Below are positions 25,407-34,169 of a stretch of 64,000 bases of DNA, one piece after another. The stretch covers positions 1-64,000 of the forward strand of contig CAYGRM010000002.1 in the NCBI GenBank assembly GCA_964352225.1. The letters are read 5' to 3'. This DNA comes from CAJQQY01 sp964352225. GTDB taxonomy: Bacteria > Bacteroidota > Bacteroidia > Chitinophagales > Saprospiraceae. Both the position numbers and the translations under genes were made by a program. Position 1 is the stretch's first letter. Each line of letters begins with the position of its first letter. The notes under the pieces were generated by a model that had not been told where the DNA came from, made no database searches, and saw only the letters and a program-made list of their open reading frames with translations.

Positions 25407-26720
25407 TTGTGGACAATTCAACAAATACTTTCTTTTTCCCCTGATACTGGAGTTGCTCAACGAGGCCAAGAACTCGCAACAACCCGAAAGTGGCGGAACC
25501 TTCAAGGTAATGAAAACACTATTTGGGGAGAGTGTAAAAGTAGCGGTGCCTCCCACTACTTAGTAGCTATTGATGTGAAAGGGCCTCATTTTAAATGCAA
25601 TTGTCCAAGTAAAAAACCTTGCAAACATGCGATTGGTTTGATGCTTTTGGTTGCTAATAATTCAGATGCAGTTCAAATCACAGCTGAATATCCAGATTGG
25701 GTGGATGAGTGGCTAAATAAAAAAACATCAAATAAAACCAATGAGATAAATACTGAAGAGGAAGAAATCATTCAACATGAACGTGAAGTAGCCAAACAAA
25801 AAAATCGAAATAAAAGATTACTCCAAATGGAAACAGGTCTGGAGGAACTAGAGGTTTGGTTAACTGATACCATTCGTCAAGGATTGGCATCCACGGAACG
25901 CCAAGGATATGATTTTTGGTACGATATCTCAGCTCGAATGGTCGATGCTAAATTAGGTGGTTTAGGCAAAAAAATCGAAGCTATGCAACTCCTCCAAGGT
26001 GGAAAGATTAATTGGGTAGATAAGATGCTCACCCAAATGACTGAATTGTATTTAGTCGCTAAGGGTTTTAAAAACTTAGAAAAACTACCTCCTCTGCTCC
26101 AACAAGAATTACTTTCCGTTGCAGGAATCAATATCAAAAAAGAGGAAGTTTTAGAACAAGAAAGTATTCGAGATGAATGGATGGTCATGGGACAAATCGA
26201 AGGTGTAGAGGATCGATTAAACTTTCGACGAGTTTGGTTACAAGGACAAAAAACCAAGCAAAATGCATTGATTTTAGATTACGTATTTGGTGATGCAGGT
26301 TTCCCTAATCATTTTCCAACGGGAAGTATTCTGAAAGGTGAATTGTGCTTTTATCCCTCTTCATTTCCCCTTCGAGCGATAGTAAGATTGCCATTTGATA
26401 TTTTGAATGAACCTCGACCTCTGAGTGGTTTTTCTGATTTTAAAAAATTTTCTACAGCTTATTCTGAAGCTCTTTTTGCTAATCCTTGGCTCCTCGACTT
26501 CCCAGCTTGCTTCGAAAATGTCACGCCGGTTAGAAAGAAAAACCAATTATTTATTTTGGATAAAAATAACCTTCAATTAGAAGTCTTGAATCAAGGTCAG
26601 AATGGATGGAAACTACTCGCAATGAGTGGAGGCTATCCTATTAAGATTTTTGGAGAATGGACTGGAGATATTTTTATTCCTTTGAGTGCGGAGAGCGAGC
26701 AGAGGTTGGTTGCTTTTTAA
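25407..26720 (+). CDS. SWIM zinc-finger domain protein
   Basis: This 437-residue protein has an N-terminal SWIM zinc finger, C64-N-C66 ... C72-K-H74 (FKCNCPSKKPCKHAIGLMLL). It is preceded by the typical short strand region (GNENTIWGECKSSGASHYLV), and a Lys/Glu-rich linker follows (~95-135). The remainder is a conserved helical/beta region of unknown role (LEVWLTDTIRQGLASTERQG, GFPNHFPTGSILKGELCFYP). Such SWIM proteins usually sit next to MoxR-ATPase and VWA genes; none is adjacent here. Start is TTG at 25407, because the SWIM-upstream segment WTIQQILSFSPD is characteristic. SWIM fingers bind DNA or protein. Confidence 0.85.
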   Translation: MWTIQQILSFSPDTGVAQRGQELATTRKWRNLQGNENTIWGECKSSGASHYLVAIDVKGPHFKCNCPSKKPCKHAIGLMLLVANNSDAVQITAEYPDWVDEWLNKKTSNKTNEINTEEEEIIQHEREVAKQKNRNKRLLQMETGLEELEVWLTDTIRQGLASTERQGYDFWYDISARMVDAKLGGLGKKIEAMQLLQGGKINWVDKMLTQMTELYLVAKGFKNLEKLPPLLQQELLSVAGINIKKEEVLEQESIRDEWMVMGQIEGVEDRLNFRRVWLQGQKTKQNALILDYVFGDAGFPNHFPTGSILKGELCFYPSSFPLRAIVRLPFDILNEPRPLSGFSDFKKFSTAYSEALFANPWLLDFPACFENVTPVRKKNQLFILDKNNLQLEVLNQGQNGWKLLAMSGGYPIKIFGEWTGDIFIPLSAESEQRLVAF

Positions 26721-26764
26721 AATAAAAAGAAAGGAAGGCAGGGAAAATCAATAATATTTTTCAT

Positions 26765-26812
26765 AAAAAAAATGAGGTACAATAACAATAGTATTAATGT
26801 ACCTCATTTTTA
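26765..26812. terminator. Bidirectional terminator between convergent genes
   Basis: AAAAAATGAGGTACA pairs with TGTACCTCATTTTT across a ~16-base loop. T-runs exist in both directions. It separates the plus-strand SWIM gene from the minus-strand methyltransferase. Confidence 0.85.
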
Positions 26813-26850
26813 AAAGCAATCAATTTGTTTTTAAATGTAGCAAGCTATCC

Positions 26851-27411
26851 TTAAGACACTTTCTCACTTACCAATACAAATGCTGGTGGAATATTTAATG
26901 GAACGAAACTTACGTCCACATTCCCAAAGATGTTTTGATAGAACTTTTTAGTCAGCAAGGAATAATGAACTTGAATATATAACGCATTATCTTTCATATT
27001 TTCTTTACTGGTTCGAATAATGCTCAAAGCTAACTCTTCTGGAAAAGCAACATATGGAATTGCTGAAATAATATAATCAGCTTTTCCTAAGTTATTTTTA
27101 GCTAAATATTCGCCAAGTTTCTCTGCTGAATCTTCTACGATAATCAATCGATCATCATGAAGTGTACTTCGCATTTGATCACAAAATTTCTCGTTCACTT
27201 CGAAAGAAAGCAATTTTGCATCATCTTTCATATGTCTAAGAATATGTTTCGTGATCACTCCATCTCCAGCTCCAAGCTCTACAATTACATCTGCTTTTTC
27301 AAAATCTACAGGCTTTATCATTCCCTTACAAAGAAACTTTGAGCTCCTTGTAATCGTTCCAACAGACTTTATATTTTTTATACTTTCTCTAAAGAATTCA
27401 ATTTTTTTCAT
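26851..27411 (-). CDS. SAM-dependent methyltransferase, phospholipid N-methyltransferase-like
   Basis: This 186-residue class I methyltransferase has motif I as VIVELGAGDGVITKHIL (about 42-58) and the acidic loop LLSFEVNEKF. The later motif IISAIPYVAFPEE matches the Rhodobacter-type PmtA / KsgA-like subgroup. The N-terminal FFRESIKNIKSVGTITRSSKFL also fits that family, in which ethanolamine head groups are methylated. An rRNA adenine methylase-like role cannot be excluded. It converges on the SWIM gene. Its upstream region contains GTGAATATTCGC (27579), one base off the palindrome upstream of the acyl-CoA dehydrogenase. Confidence 0.75.
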   Translation of the reverse strand: MKKIEFFRESIKNIKSVGTITRSSKFLCKGMIKPVDFEKADVIVELGAGDGVITKHILRHMKDDAKLLSFEVNEKFCDQMRSTLHDDRLIIVEDSAEKLGEYLAKNNLGKADYIISAIPYVAFPEELALSIIRTSKENMKDNALYIQVHYSLLTKKFYQNIFGNVDVSFVPLNIPPAFVLVSEKVS

Positions 27412-27613
27412 CTATTAAACTTGTTTTATGTTGACGAAGATGAGATTTTTATTTAGAGTAAACAAATTATCATTATTAAAACTCGACAAACGCAGCTTTG
27501 ATCTCTCTAGTTGTTTCAATTTCTACTTTTCATGGACTTTTCTTTACAAGGTTATATTGCTATCAGAATTAGATATCTGTGAATATTCGCTTTAAAATAA
27601 AGGGCATATAAAC

Positions 27614-27651
27614 AAAAAAAGACTTGTTAGCTATAGCCAACAAGTCTTTTT
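27614..27651 (-). terminator. Terminator of the exonuclease-like gene
   Basis: AAAAAGACTTGTT and AACAAGTCTTTTT form perfect 13-bp arms with A/T tracts on both sides. It lies 20 bp past the stop of the minus-strand gene at 27671. Confidence 0.88.
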
Positions 27652-27670
27652 ATATTTTTAAAAAACAAAA

Positions 27671-28420
27671 CTAGCTTTCCTTAGATTCGGCTTCTTTTGC
27701 TTTTTGCATGTCAATTTTATTCAACAACAAGGCTGCTTTCATCAAGAAATCATCTCTGTGATTATGAAATTCTTGAAACACCATTAATAATCTTGCTGCA
27801 TCAAATGAAGCAGATCTTGGTACTACTTGTCGAGCTGCAATTGGGTGCATCCAGTATTCTTCGTTATTTGATCGAAGCATGCTACTTGCAATATCGAATC
27901 CAATCACAACTGCTAATTTATTCAAAGAGAATAAATAATTAGTTTCTTTGATAATGTCTTTTTGCAAATCGATAATATTAATTCGATCAAATCGAACTCG
28001 CGATTTTTCACAAAGGAATAAATCTCTTCGACCATCAAAAGTTACAATGTCGGTGATTCTATATTTTTGAAAGCATTTACCAAAGAAGGCTCTAATCCAT
28101 CTTTGAGCTGGACGTAACTGACCAAATGCATCATCTAGTTCTCGATCATATATTTGATATGTTTCGTCAAACTCTCGAATTCTTTTGGTTTTCATATTGA
28201 CCACTTCCTTGACACGGTCAATTGTATTACCCAATTCGTTAGTTTTGGCAGTTACTGTTACGATGTCTACATCGACAGCGACAGTCATACTCTCTAAAAA
28301 GATTCTTTTTGTTTGTGGTTCAAAAACCAACAATGCCACTTCATGAATGGCATAAAAATTTGGAGGTCCTCCATAGATATTTCCAAATTTCAATTCTAAA
28401 AATGCAATGTTCTGATTCAC
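27671..28420 (-). CDS. DEDD exonuclease-fold-like protein, probably degenerate
   Basis: No exact family is recognised. The 249-residue order of motifs resembles a DnaQ-type RNase H-fold exonuclease. It has a first strand NIAFLELKFG with IHEVALLVFEP, where DxE would be expected but LxE is found. The middle DIVTFDGRRDLFL and then INIIDLQ correspond to ExoII plus the Asp that follows. A terminal block SASFDAARLLMVFQEF resembles ExoIII. The missing first Asp suggests loss of catalysis or a changed mechanism. It lies between a methyltransferase and an M29 aminopeptidase with its own terminator, so it is probably monocistronic. The fold assignment is inference. Confidence 0.6.
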   Translation of the reverse strand: MNQNIAFLELKFGNIYGGPPNFYAIHEVALLVFEPQTKRIFLESMTVAVDVDIVTVTAKTNELGNTIDRVKEVVNMKTKRIREFDETYQIYDRELDDAFGQLRPAQRWIRAFFGKCFQKYRITDIVTFDGRRDLFLCEKSRVRFDRINIIDLQKDIIKETNYLFSLNKLAVVIGFDIASSMLRSNNEEYWMHPIAARQVVPRSASFDAARLLMVFQEFHNHRDDFLMKAALLLNKIDMQKAKEAESKES

Positions 28421-28534
28421 GGTTTTCTATTTAATAATAAGTATTACAAAAATAATATTTTCAAATGGTTTTCCTCTTTTTCTTTTGTTTTTATTCAACT
28501 TTAAGTAAAAATGTACCAAATTTTATATGTATTC

Positions 28535-28576
28535 AACATTTGACTTAAAATTATTATATATTTTAAGTCAAATGTT
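28535..28576 (-). terminator. Terminator overlapping the aminopeptidase stop codon
   Basis: AACATTTGACTTAAAA and TTTTAAGTCAAATGTT form 16-bp arms around a short AT loop. The right arm runs into the stop codon at 28575-28577, so translation termination and the stem overlap. Confidence 0.8.
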
Positions 28577-29675
28577 ACACAAATAAAAATTTTCCGCTAT
28601 CATATATTTTTTCATCATCAGCGAAAATTTCTCCTCCATTCATCATATTACCAATCATATCCCAATGAATTGGAGATACATTCTTTCCACCACATTGACC
28701 ATAAGACTGTCCTATTGCCATATGAATGGTACCTCCTATTTTTTCATCAAATAAAATATTCTTAGTGAATTTATTGATATTATAATTTGTCCCGATGGCT
28801 GCTTCTCCAAAATTTCGGGTTCCTTTCATCTTAAATATCTTATCTAAAAATATTTGACCTCGCTTAGCTTCCCATTTTTCGATGTATCCATCTTTCACCC
28901 AAAGTGTGACTCCTTCCACCTCATGTCCCATATAAACTGCTGGATAAGAAAAATTTACCACTCCATTAACTGAATTTTCCACGGGTGAAGTATACACTTC
29001 GCCGGATGGCATATTTGTTTGCCCATCTGAATTAATCCAAGTTCTTCCTTTGGTAGAAAAACTAATATCAATTCCGTCTCCTTTGTATTGTACTTTTTCA
29101 CGCTTATTCAAAACGTCAACAATCTTTTTTTGAAACTTTCGAACTTTCATCCACTCTGCTTTTGGATCATCCTTATATAAGTGACAAGCACCAAAGACAA
29201 AAGTCTCATATTCTTCTAAAGACATACCGGCATTTTGGGCAGCTGCCATAGTAGGATATTGACATAAGTTGCGTCGCAAGTCAAGAGTTCCAGTTCTTTT
29301 AAAATAAGTTTTGGAAATGTTTGCGTGAGCATCTTTTTTAACCTTGACTTTTTTGGAATCCACGCTTTGATTTTCCATCAAATTAAATGGAGCACGGATA
29401 TGAAGGTAAGCATTGAATTTTTCCATTGCCCTTTTATAAAAAGGGGAAACATATTCAAGTTGTGATTTTTTGGCCTCTTCGAAAAAGATTCTACTCTTTC
29501 CTTGAAATTCCATATCTACTTCCACATGAGCACCTGCGCGAATTGCGGATCGGTAAACTTCTCGAACTAACGGTTCGGCTAATGTTGTAGTTTGTACAAA
29601 AAGCTGGTCGCCTCTTTTTATTTCTAAACAATACTTGACCAACAGGTTAGCATATTTGCTAAGGATTGTGTCCAT
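28575..29675 (-). CDS. Aminopeptidase, M29 (thermophilic aminopeptidase) family
   Basis: The 366-residue protein starts MDTILSKYANLLVKYCLEI; an upstream in-frame start at 29801 adds a Lys-rich stretch and is rejected. Family features are visible: the N-terminal KRGDQLFVQTTTLAEPLVREV, and the metal-binding segments TSPVENSVNGVVNF, VEGVTLWVKDG and GTRNFGEAAIGTN. The C-terminal HMAIGQSYGQCGG and SPIHWDMIG complete it. M29 enzymes are cytosolic, cobalt/zinc-dependent, broad-specificity aminopeptidases acting in peptide turnover. It is probably monocistronic. Confidence 0.93.
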   Translation of the reverse strand: MDTILSKYANLLVKYCLEIKRGDQLFVQTTTLAEPLVREVYRSAIRAGAHVEVDMEFQGKSRIFFEEAKKSQLEYVSPFYKRAMEKFNAYLHIRAPFNLMENQSVDSKKVKVKKDAHANISKTYFKRTGTLDLRRNLCQYPTMAAAQNAGMSLEEYETFVFGACHLYKDDPKAEWMKVRKFQKKIVDVLNKREKVQYKGDGIDISFSTKGRTWINSDGQTNMPSGEVYTSPVENSVNGVVNFSYPAVYMGHEVEGVTLWVKDGYIEKWEAKRGQIFLDKIFKMKGTRNFGEAAIGTNYNINKFTKNILFDEKIGGTIHMAIGQSYGQCGGKNVSPIHWDMIGNMMNGGEIFADDEKIYDSGKFLFV

Positions 29676-29862
29676 AGAAAATGTATGTATTATTGAATGA
29701 GGAAAATACGATTCATTTATTTTATTAAGTTCTAAAAAAAAGAGAGACTTTTTAAAATAGATACTTCGCTTAGCGTTTTCCTTCTTTTTTGGGGATTTCA
29801 ATTATTCGTTAAAAGTATAAAAAACAAAATGTAAAATGAACTTTAGTTAGACGAAATTTCAT

Positions 29863-31122
29863 CTACCAATGTTTCACTTGATGTGGATATCGAACTGCAT
29901 AAAATTCTTTTACTTTTTTCTCCAACAAATCTCGAAAATCATCAATATTTTCTTTCGTCTTAGCTGATATAAAAACGTTATCGTGATCGAACTCATTTTT
30001 CAATCGAGACTTCAATTCGGTTACTATTTCAACTTTGGTTGCCTCATCTACTAGATCATCAAAATACCGCTCTCGGTACAAATCTATTTTATTAAAAACT
30101 AAGATAGTTGGTTTTTCCAAAGCCCCTAATTCTTTTAACGTCGCATTTACAGTTCGCAACTGATCCTCAAAGTAAGGATGTGCAATATCCACCACATGAA
30201 TCAGAATATCACTCTCTCGAACTTCGTCTAATGTTGACTTAAAACTCTCCACCAAATGATGGGGTAATTTTCGTATAAATCCAACTGTATCAGAAAGCAA
30301 AAATGGCATTCGATCCAAAACAACTTTCCGAACTGTTGTATCTAATGTGGCAAATAATTTGTCCTCTGCAAATACATCAGACTTACTCAACACATTCATT
30401 AAAGTTGATTTCCCAACATTCGTATAACCGACCAAGGCCACTCGAACTTGCCGACTTCGCTGCTTCCGTTGAGTGGTATTTTGTTGATCAATCTTTTCTA
30501 ACTGTTTTTTCAACAATGCAATCTTATCCCGCACAATCCTTCTATCTGTCTCGATCTCTTTCTCCCCTGGCCCACGCATTCCGATACCTCCACGTTGCCG
30601 TTCCAAGTGAGTCCAAAGTCCTCGAAGTCGCGGTAACATGTATTGCATTTGAGCTAATTCGACTTGTGTTTTGGCTTGAGCAGTTTGCGCTCGACTGGCG
30701 AAGATGTCAAGGATCAACGTACTTCGATCGACCAATTTCACTTTGAGAATTTCTTCTAAAATACTCGCTTGCTTACCACTCAAATCATCATCGAAAATGA
30801 CTAAACCGATGTCTTCATGGTCTTCGACATATTGACGAATTTCTTCGATTTTTCCAGATCCAACAAAAGTCCGACGATCAGGTGTTTGCATTTTTTGGGT
30901 AAATCTTTTTTTAGTTACAGCACCTGCGGTGAGAGCTAAAAATTCTAACTCATCCAAATATTCTTTGACTTGATCTTCGGTCTGGTCTTGGGTAATCACG
31001 CCAACAATGACTGCGTACTCGGTTTCTTTTTTAAGACCAGTTTTAGGTTTTTCTCCTAAATTCCATTCATTGTTAGTTTGGTCAGTATTACCTTTTCTCG
31101 GTAGATTGCTTTTATTTCTCAT
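29863..31122 (-). CDS. hflX: Ribosome-associated GTPase HflX
   Basis: HflX is a translational GTPase that splits stalled 70S ribosomes under stress. The 419-residue protein has the HflX-specific N-terminal domain (ALTAGAVTKKRFTQKMQTPD, VGSGKIEEIRQY) and the linker RGGIGMRGPGEKEIETDRR. The GTPase domain carries G1 GYTNVGKST, G3 DTVGFIRKLPHHLVESF and G4 FNKID. The N-terminal extension MRNKSNLPRKGNTDQ is basic. No hfq neighbour is present, unlike in enterobacteria. Confidence 0.96.
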   Translation of the reverse strand: MRNKSNLPRKGNTDQTNNEWNLGEKPKTGLKKETEYAVIVGVITQDQTEDQVKEYLDELEFLALTAGAVTKKRFTQKMQTPDRRTFVGSGKIEEIRQYVEDHEDIGLVIFDDDLSGKQASILEEILKVKLVDRSTLILDIFASRAQTAQAKTQVELAQMQYMLPRLRGLWTHLERQRGGIGMRGPGEKEIETDRRIVRDKIALLKKQLEKIDQQNTTQRKQRSRQVRVALVGYTNVGKSTLMNVLSKSDVFAEDKLFATLDTTVRKVVLDRMPFLLSDTVGFIRKLPHHLVESFKSTLDEVRESDILIHVVDIAHPYFEDQLRTVNATLKELGALEKPTILVFNKIDLYRERYFDDLVDEATKVEIVTELKSRLKNEFDHDNVFISAKTKENIDDFRDLLEKKVKEFYAVRYPHQVKHW

Positions 31123-31267
31123 ATTTCTTTTCTTTATCTATTCTGATTATTTACTCCTAATTGAATTATTTTTGAATTTTATTCCAACAAACAAACCAAT
31201 AAAAATGCTATTGAAATGAATATTAAATCTGAATAACTCTCTATGCTATCTATTTTTATAAAAAACC

Positions 31268-32554
31268 TCACCGAACCCAATCCTCAGGGTTCAATCTAGC
31301 CTTATCTCGCCACACTTCAAAGTGGACTTCCGAAACATTTGATTTTCGATCCATCGCAACGGTTCCGATATTTTCCATCGTTCCGACTTGATCTCCTTTT
31401 TTGACAAACACTTCCCCTAAATTAGAGTAGACGGTATAATAATCACCATGCTGAATAATCAACATGTTTTGATACCCCGGAATAAATTGTTTACTAACTA
31501 CTTTTCCTTCAAAAACAGCGAAAACTTTTGCATTTTGTTCTGTTCGAATATCTATTCCATTATTGGTGATTTGTATCCTAGGAAGAGTTGGGTGTTGTTG
31601 TTTTCCAAAACGTCGGGTCACTACTCCATTTTTCACAGGCTGAGGTAACTGACCTCGATTATTTCTAAAATCTCCGGTCAATCTATCTAGTGCGATAGTA
31701 TCATCTTTTTGTGGTTTTTTATTGACATCCTTTTCGTTGGCTTTTTTGTCTCGTTCATTCTTTCGGCGAGCAGCCATATCTTTTCTAATGACTTTTTCGA
31801 TAGCTTGGTTGAGGCCTTCGTGATCAGTTTGTTTTTTACGCAATTCACTTTTGAGACGTTTCTCATCTTTTCGAAGTGTTCGGAGTAATTTTGATTTATC
31901 TCCCAATTCTGCGTTCAAAATATTAGCCTGTTTTTCAACTGAAGCAATTAACCCTTCTTTTTCCATTTTAGTTTCTTGAAGTTGAGCTTTTTTAATGGTC
32001 AACGTTTCTTTGGTTTCGAGAATCAGTTGGGCTTGCTTTTTTCGATACTCATCATATTGTTTTAAATATTGCCAGCGCTGAAAACCTTGATTTATACTTT
32101 CTGCTGAAAATATAAATCCAAGATCGCTACTATTTTTTTTCCTTCGATAGGCTTGCCGTAAAAGTTCGCCGTATTCTTTTTCCAATCGATCAATATCCCC
32201 CGTCAATGACTCGACCACATCGGAAGCTCGATTCATACTTAAGTCTGTAATTTCAATTTCCTTCCGAAGTGTGGAAACTAATAATTCTCGTTGTTGAATT
32301 TGTTTGCGAAGGGTAATGAAACGATCAAGAGCCGCCGCTTTTGTTTTTGTAGTTTTGTTTAAAAGGTTGGAAGTCAATTGAATGTCCTTGAGTAATTTTC
32401 GGCGACGATCTTCTAAATCTTTTCTGATTTGTGCGTTAGAAAAATTAATGCAGAAAACCCCTAACAATACAATTACAAAAACCTTTTTACTCCAAAAACT
32501 GATGCGGTTGGTAGTTTCGCTAATCGACTCTTTTATATCTTTTTGGAATCTCAA
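31268..32554 (-). CDS. EnvC-like murein hydrolase activator (degenerate M23)
   Basis: This 428-residue exported protein has an N-terminal hydrophobic signal (VFVIVLLGVFCINFSNAQ), a long coiled coil (about 45-270) and a C-terminal LytM/M23 domain (about 310-428). The M23 ligand positions look lost: NNGIDIRT stands where H.G.D is usual, and YSNLGEV where Y.HL.. is usual. QHG and VHFEVW remain. That pattern fits EnvC-type amidase activators rather than an active endopeptidase. The start overlaps the 3' end of the DUF4292 gene by 35 bp, suggesting translational coupling. This pair is conserved in Bacteroidota. Confidence 0.9.
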   Translation of the reverse strand: MRFQKDIKESISETTNRISFWSKKVFVIVLLGVFCINFSNAQIRKDLEDRRRKLLKDIQLTSNLLNKTTKTKAAALDRFITLRKQIQQRELLVSTLRKEIEITDLSMNRASDVVESLTGDIDRLEKEYGELLRQAYRRKKNSSDLGFIFSAESINQGFQRWQYLKQYDEYRKKQAQLILETKETLTIKKAQLQETKMEKEGLIASVEKQANILNAELGDKSKLLRTLRKDEKRLKSELRKKQTDHEGLNQAIEKVIRKDMAARRKNERDKKANEKDVNKKPQKDDTIALDRLTGDFRNNRGQLPQPVKNGVVTRRFGKQQHPTLPRIQITNNGIDIRTEQNAKVFAVFEGKVVSKQFIPGYQNMLIIQHGDYYTVYSNLGEVFVKKGDQVGTMENIGTVAMDRKSNVSEVHFEVWRDKARLNPEDWVR

Positions 32555-33296
32555 ATTTTATGCTCTTGGGTTCGTTAATTTTCACATCAGACAAATTTAT
32601 GTCCATGTCGATATTATTGGTGTTTTTTCCAGACACACTAAGATTACGAAAATACGAAAAAATCTGTTCATCTTCTAGTTCTTCGTAATCTTCAAAAGTC
32701 ATCTTGAAAGTTTGGTCATTTCTCACATCAGAAAATTTCATTTCATTCAATCGATAAGATGTTCCATCCATCCAATACTCGGCTCGCACATTATCCTTTT
32801 CTACAAAAAGATGGTGTTGATTATCTTTAATTTCGGAGTCAGGCTTGAGGTTGGAAAGATAGAGTACATTGCCCAAAAGGATAGTTTGAATTGCTTCAAA
32901 ACTCGAAGGCATATTATATTTTTTTTCAAAAAAATCTAAATCTTTAATAGCATATTCTTTGGCTTGACGGTTGATAATATAAACTGAATCAGTTGTAATT
33001 TGTGCTCGGACTGCTTCCACGCCTGCCTTTTTTACTACAAACCAAATCAGACTATCTTTCCGCATTCGGATGTAGGAAGTGAATTTGATCTTTTCATTAT
33101 CATCTTCGTAATTGATTTTTGCTTTGGCGGTTAGCCACTCTGCTTCGACTTCATTTTTACCCAATGCTTTCAATAAAAAGGTCGTTGACTTTTCTGAAAT
33201 GTCTTGTTCAGTTGGAATGACTTTTTTGCTTCTACAACCGGTGACGAGCAATCCAATTAAAAAGATGTACAATGAGATTTTAAAAGATATTTGCAT
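32520..33296 (-). CDS. DUF4292 lipoprotein (LolB/LolA-like fold)
   Basis: The signal MQISFKISLYIFLIGLLVTGC has its lipobox Cys at residue 21, followed by RSKKVIPTEQD. The 258-residue protein matches Bacteroidota DUF4292: AKINYEDDNEKIKFTSYIRMRKDSLIWF, then AVRAQITTDSVYIINRQAKEY. These strands suggest a LolA/LolB-like barrel that could handle lipoproteins or lipids; that role is inference. It precedes and overlaps the envC-like gene, implying joint expression in envelope maintenance. Confidence 0.88.
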   Translation of the reverse strand: MQISFKISLYIFLIGLLVTGCRSKKVIPTEQDISEKSTTFLLKALGKNEVEAEWLTAKAKINYEDDNEKIKFTSYIRMRKDSLIWFVVKKAGVEAVRAQITTDSVYIINRQAKEYAIKDLDFFEKKYNMPSSFEAIQTILLGNVLYLSNLKPDSEIKDNQHHLFVEKDNVRAEYWMDGTSYRLNEMKFSDVRNDQTFKMTFEDYEELEDEQIFSYFRNLSVSGKNTNNIDMDINLSDVKINEPKSIKFEIPKRYKRVD

Positions 33297-33383
33297 TTAC
33301 TTTTTTTATAAAAAACGTTTCTTAGGTGAGTTGTATTTCTTAAGGAAAAAATATTTTCAATTAGAATATGGATGATGCGAATG

Positions 33384-34019
33384 CTATTTTTCTTTTTCCT
33401 TTTTGTTTAATTCTGTCATAGTATGTGCGAGGCCAATTGTTCCAAACAGCTTCACCCCTTCGCTTGCTCTTTTTATGATCGCAGGCAACTTGTCTTGCTC
33501 ACTAGAATCCCATTTCCCCAATACGAAATCTACTTGTTGTCCTTTTTGAAAATCATTCCCAATTCCAAAACGGATGCGTGCATAATTATTTCCACCCGTC
33601 ATTTGGTCAATACTTTTCAAACCATTATGACCTCCATCAGAACCTTTCCCTCGCAATCGCAAAACGCCTAAATCTAAATTCATATCATCAACAATGACCA
33701 ACAAATTTTTCTTTTCGATTTTCTTTTTAGTTAGCCACGCACGAACGGCTTTCCCACTCAAATTCATGTACGTGGAAGGCTTCAATAATACGAAAGTTCG
33801 ACCTTTGTGCTTGAATTCTGCCAAGTCTCCTAGGGAGTCATTTTTGAAATTGACATCAAATTCTTTCGCCAAAGCATCGACTACATCAAAGCCAATATTG
33901 TGTCTCGTATTATCATATTCTGCGCCCATATTACCTAGGCCTACAATCAAATATTTCATCGGATCAGGTTCTTCTTTTTTCTTTGAAAAATCAAACAGGT
34001 TTTTTAGCCAGTTCAACAT
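33384..34019 (-). CDS. pth: Peptidyl-tRNA hydrolase
   Basis: Pth recycles tRNA from prematurely released peptidyl-tRNA. From the ATG at 34019 the protein has a 20-residue extension (MLNWLKNLFDFSKKKEEPDP) common in Bacteroidota, then the canonical MKYLIVGLGNMGAEYDNTRHNIGF with catalytic His40. STYMNLSGKAV, VDDMNLDLG and GSDGGHNGLKSI follow. Length from this start is 211 residues; the longer start at 34094 runs into a palindrome and is rejected. It lies 103 bp downstream of the DUF4292 promoter side on the same strand. Confidence 0.95.
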   Translation of the reverse strand: MLNWLKNLFDFSKKKEEPDPMKYLIVGLGNMGAEYDNTRHNIGFDVVDALAKEFDVNFKNDSLGDLAEFKHKGRTFVLLKPSTYMNLSGKAVRAWLTKKKIEKKNLLVIVDDMNLDLGVLRLRGKGSDGGHNGLKSIDQMTGGNNYARIRFGIGNDFQKGQQVDFVLGKWDSSEQDKLPAIIKRASEGVKLFGTIGLAHTMTELNKKEKEK

Positions 34020-34043
34020 AAGTTTTAAGTATTGGTTCGTAGG

Positions 34044-34094
34044 ACGACTCCTCGAGTCGTTTATCTTAAATTTAGCAACGACTCCAAGAGTCAT
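34044..34094. repeat. Two short palindromes, ACGACTC arms
   Basis: ACGACTC-CTC-GAGTCGT (34044-34060) and ACGACTC-CAA-GAGTCAT (34078-34094) lie in tandem upstream of pth. Both have 7-base arms around a 3-base loop. They resemble the palindrome at 50263-50279 and could be REP-like repeats or operator sites. Confidence 0.6.
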
Positions 34095-34169
34095 TTTTCA
34101 TGAAATGCGATTGCAAAAGTAAGTATTTGAATGTAAACATGCTCGCTCAATTTAAGTTTCATAAAAATT

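Noticed and set aside
25360..25563. A 67-residue plus-strand ORF before the SWIM gene
   Set aside because: It is out of frame with, and largely overlapped by, the SWIM protein whose zinc-finger frame is clear.
31007..31219. Small plus-strand ORF at the start of hflX
   Set aside because: It is antisense to the hflX 5' end with low-complexity hydrophobic content and no other support.
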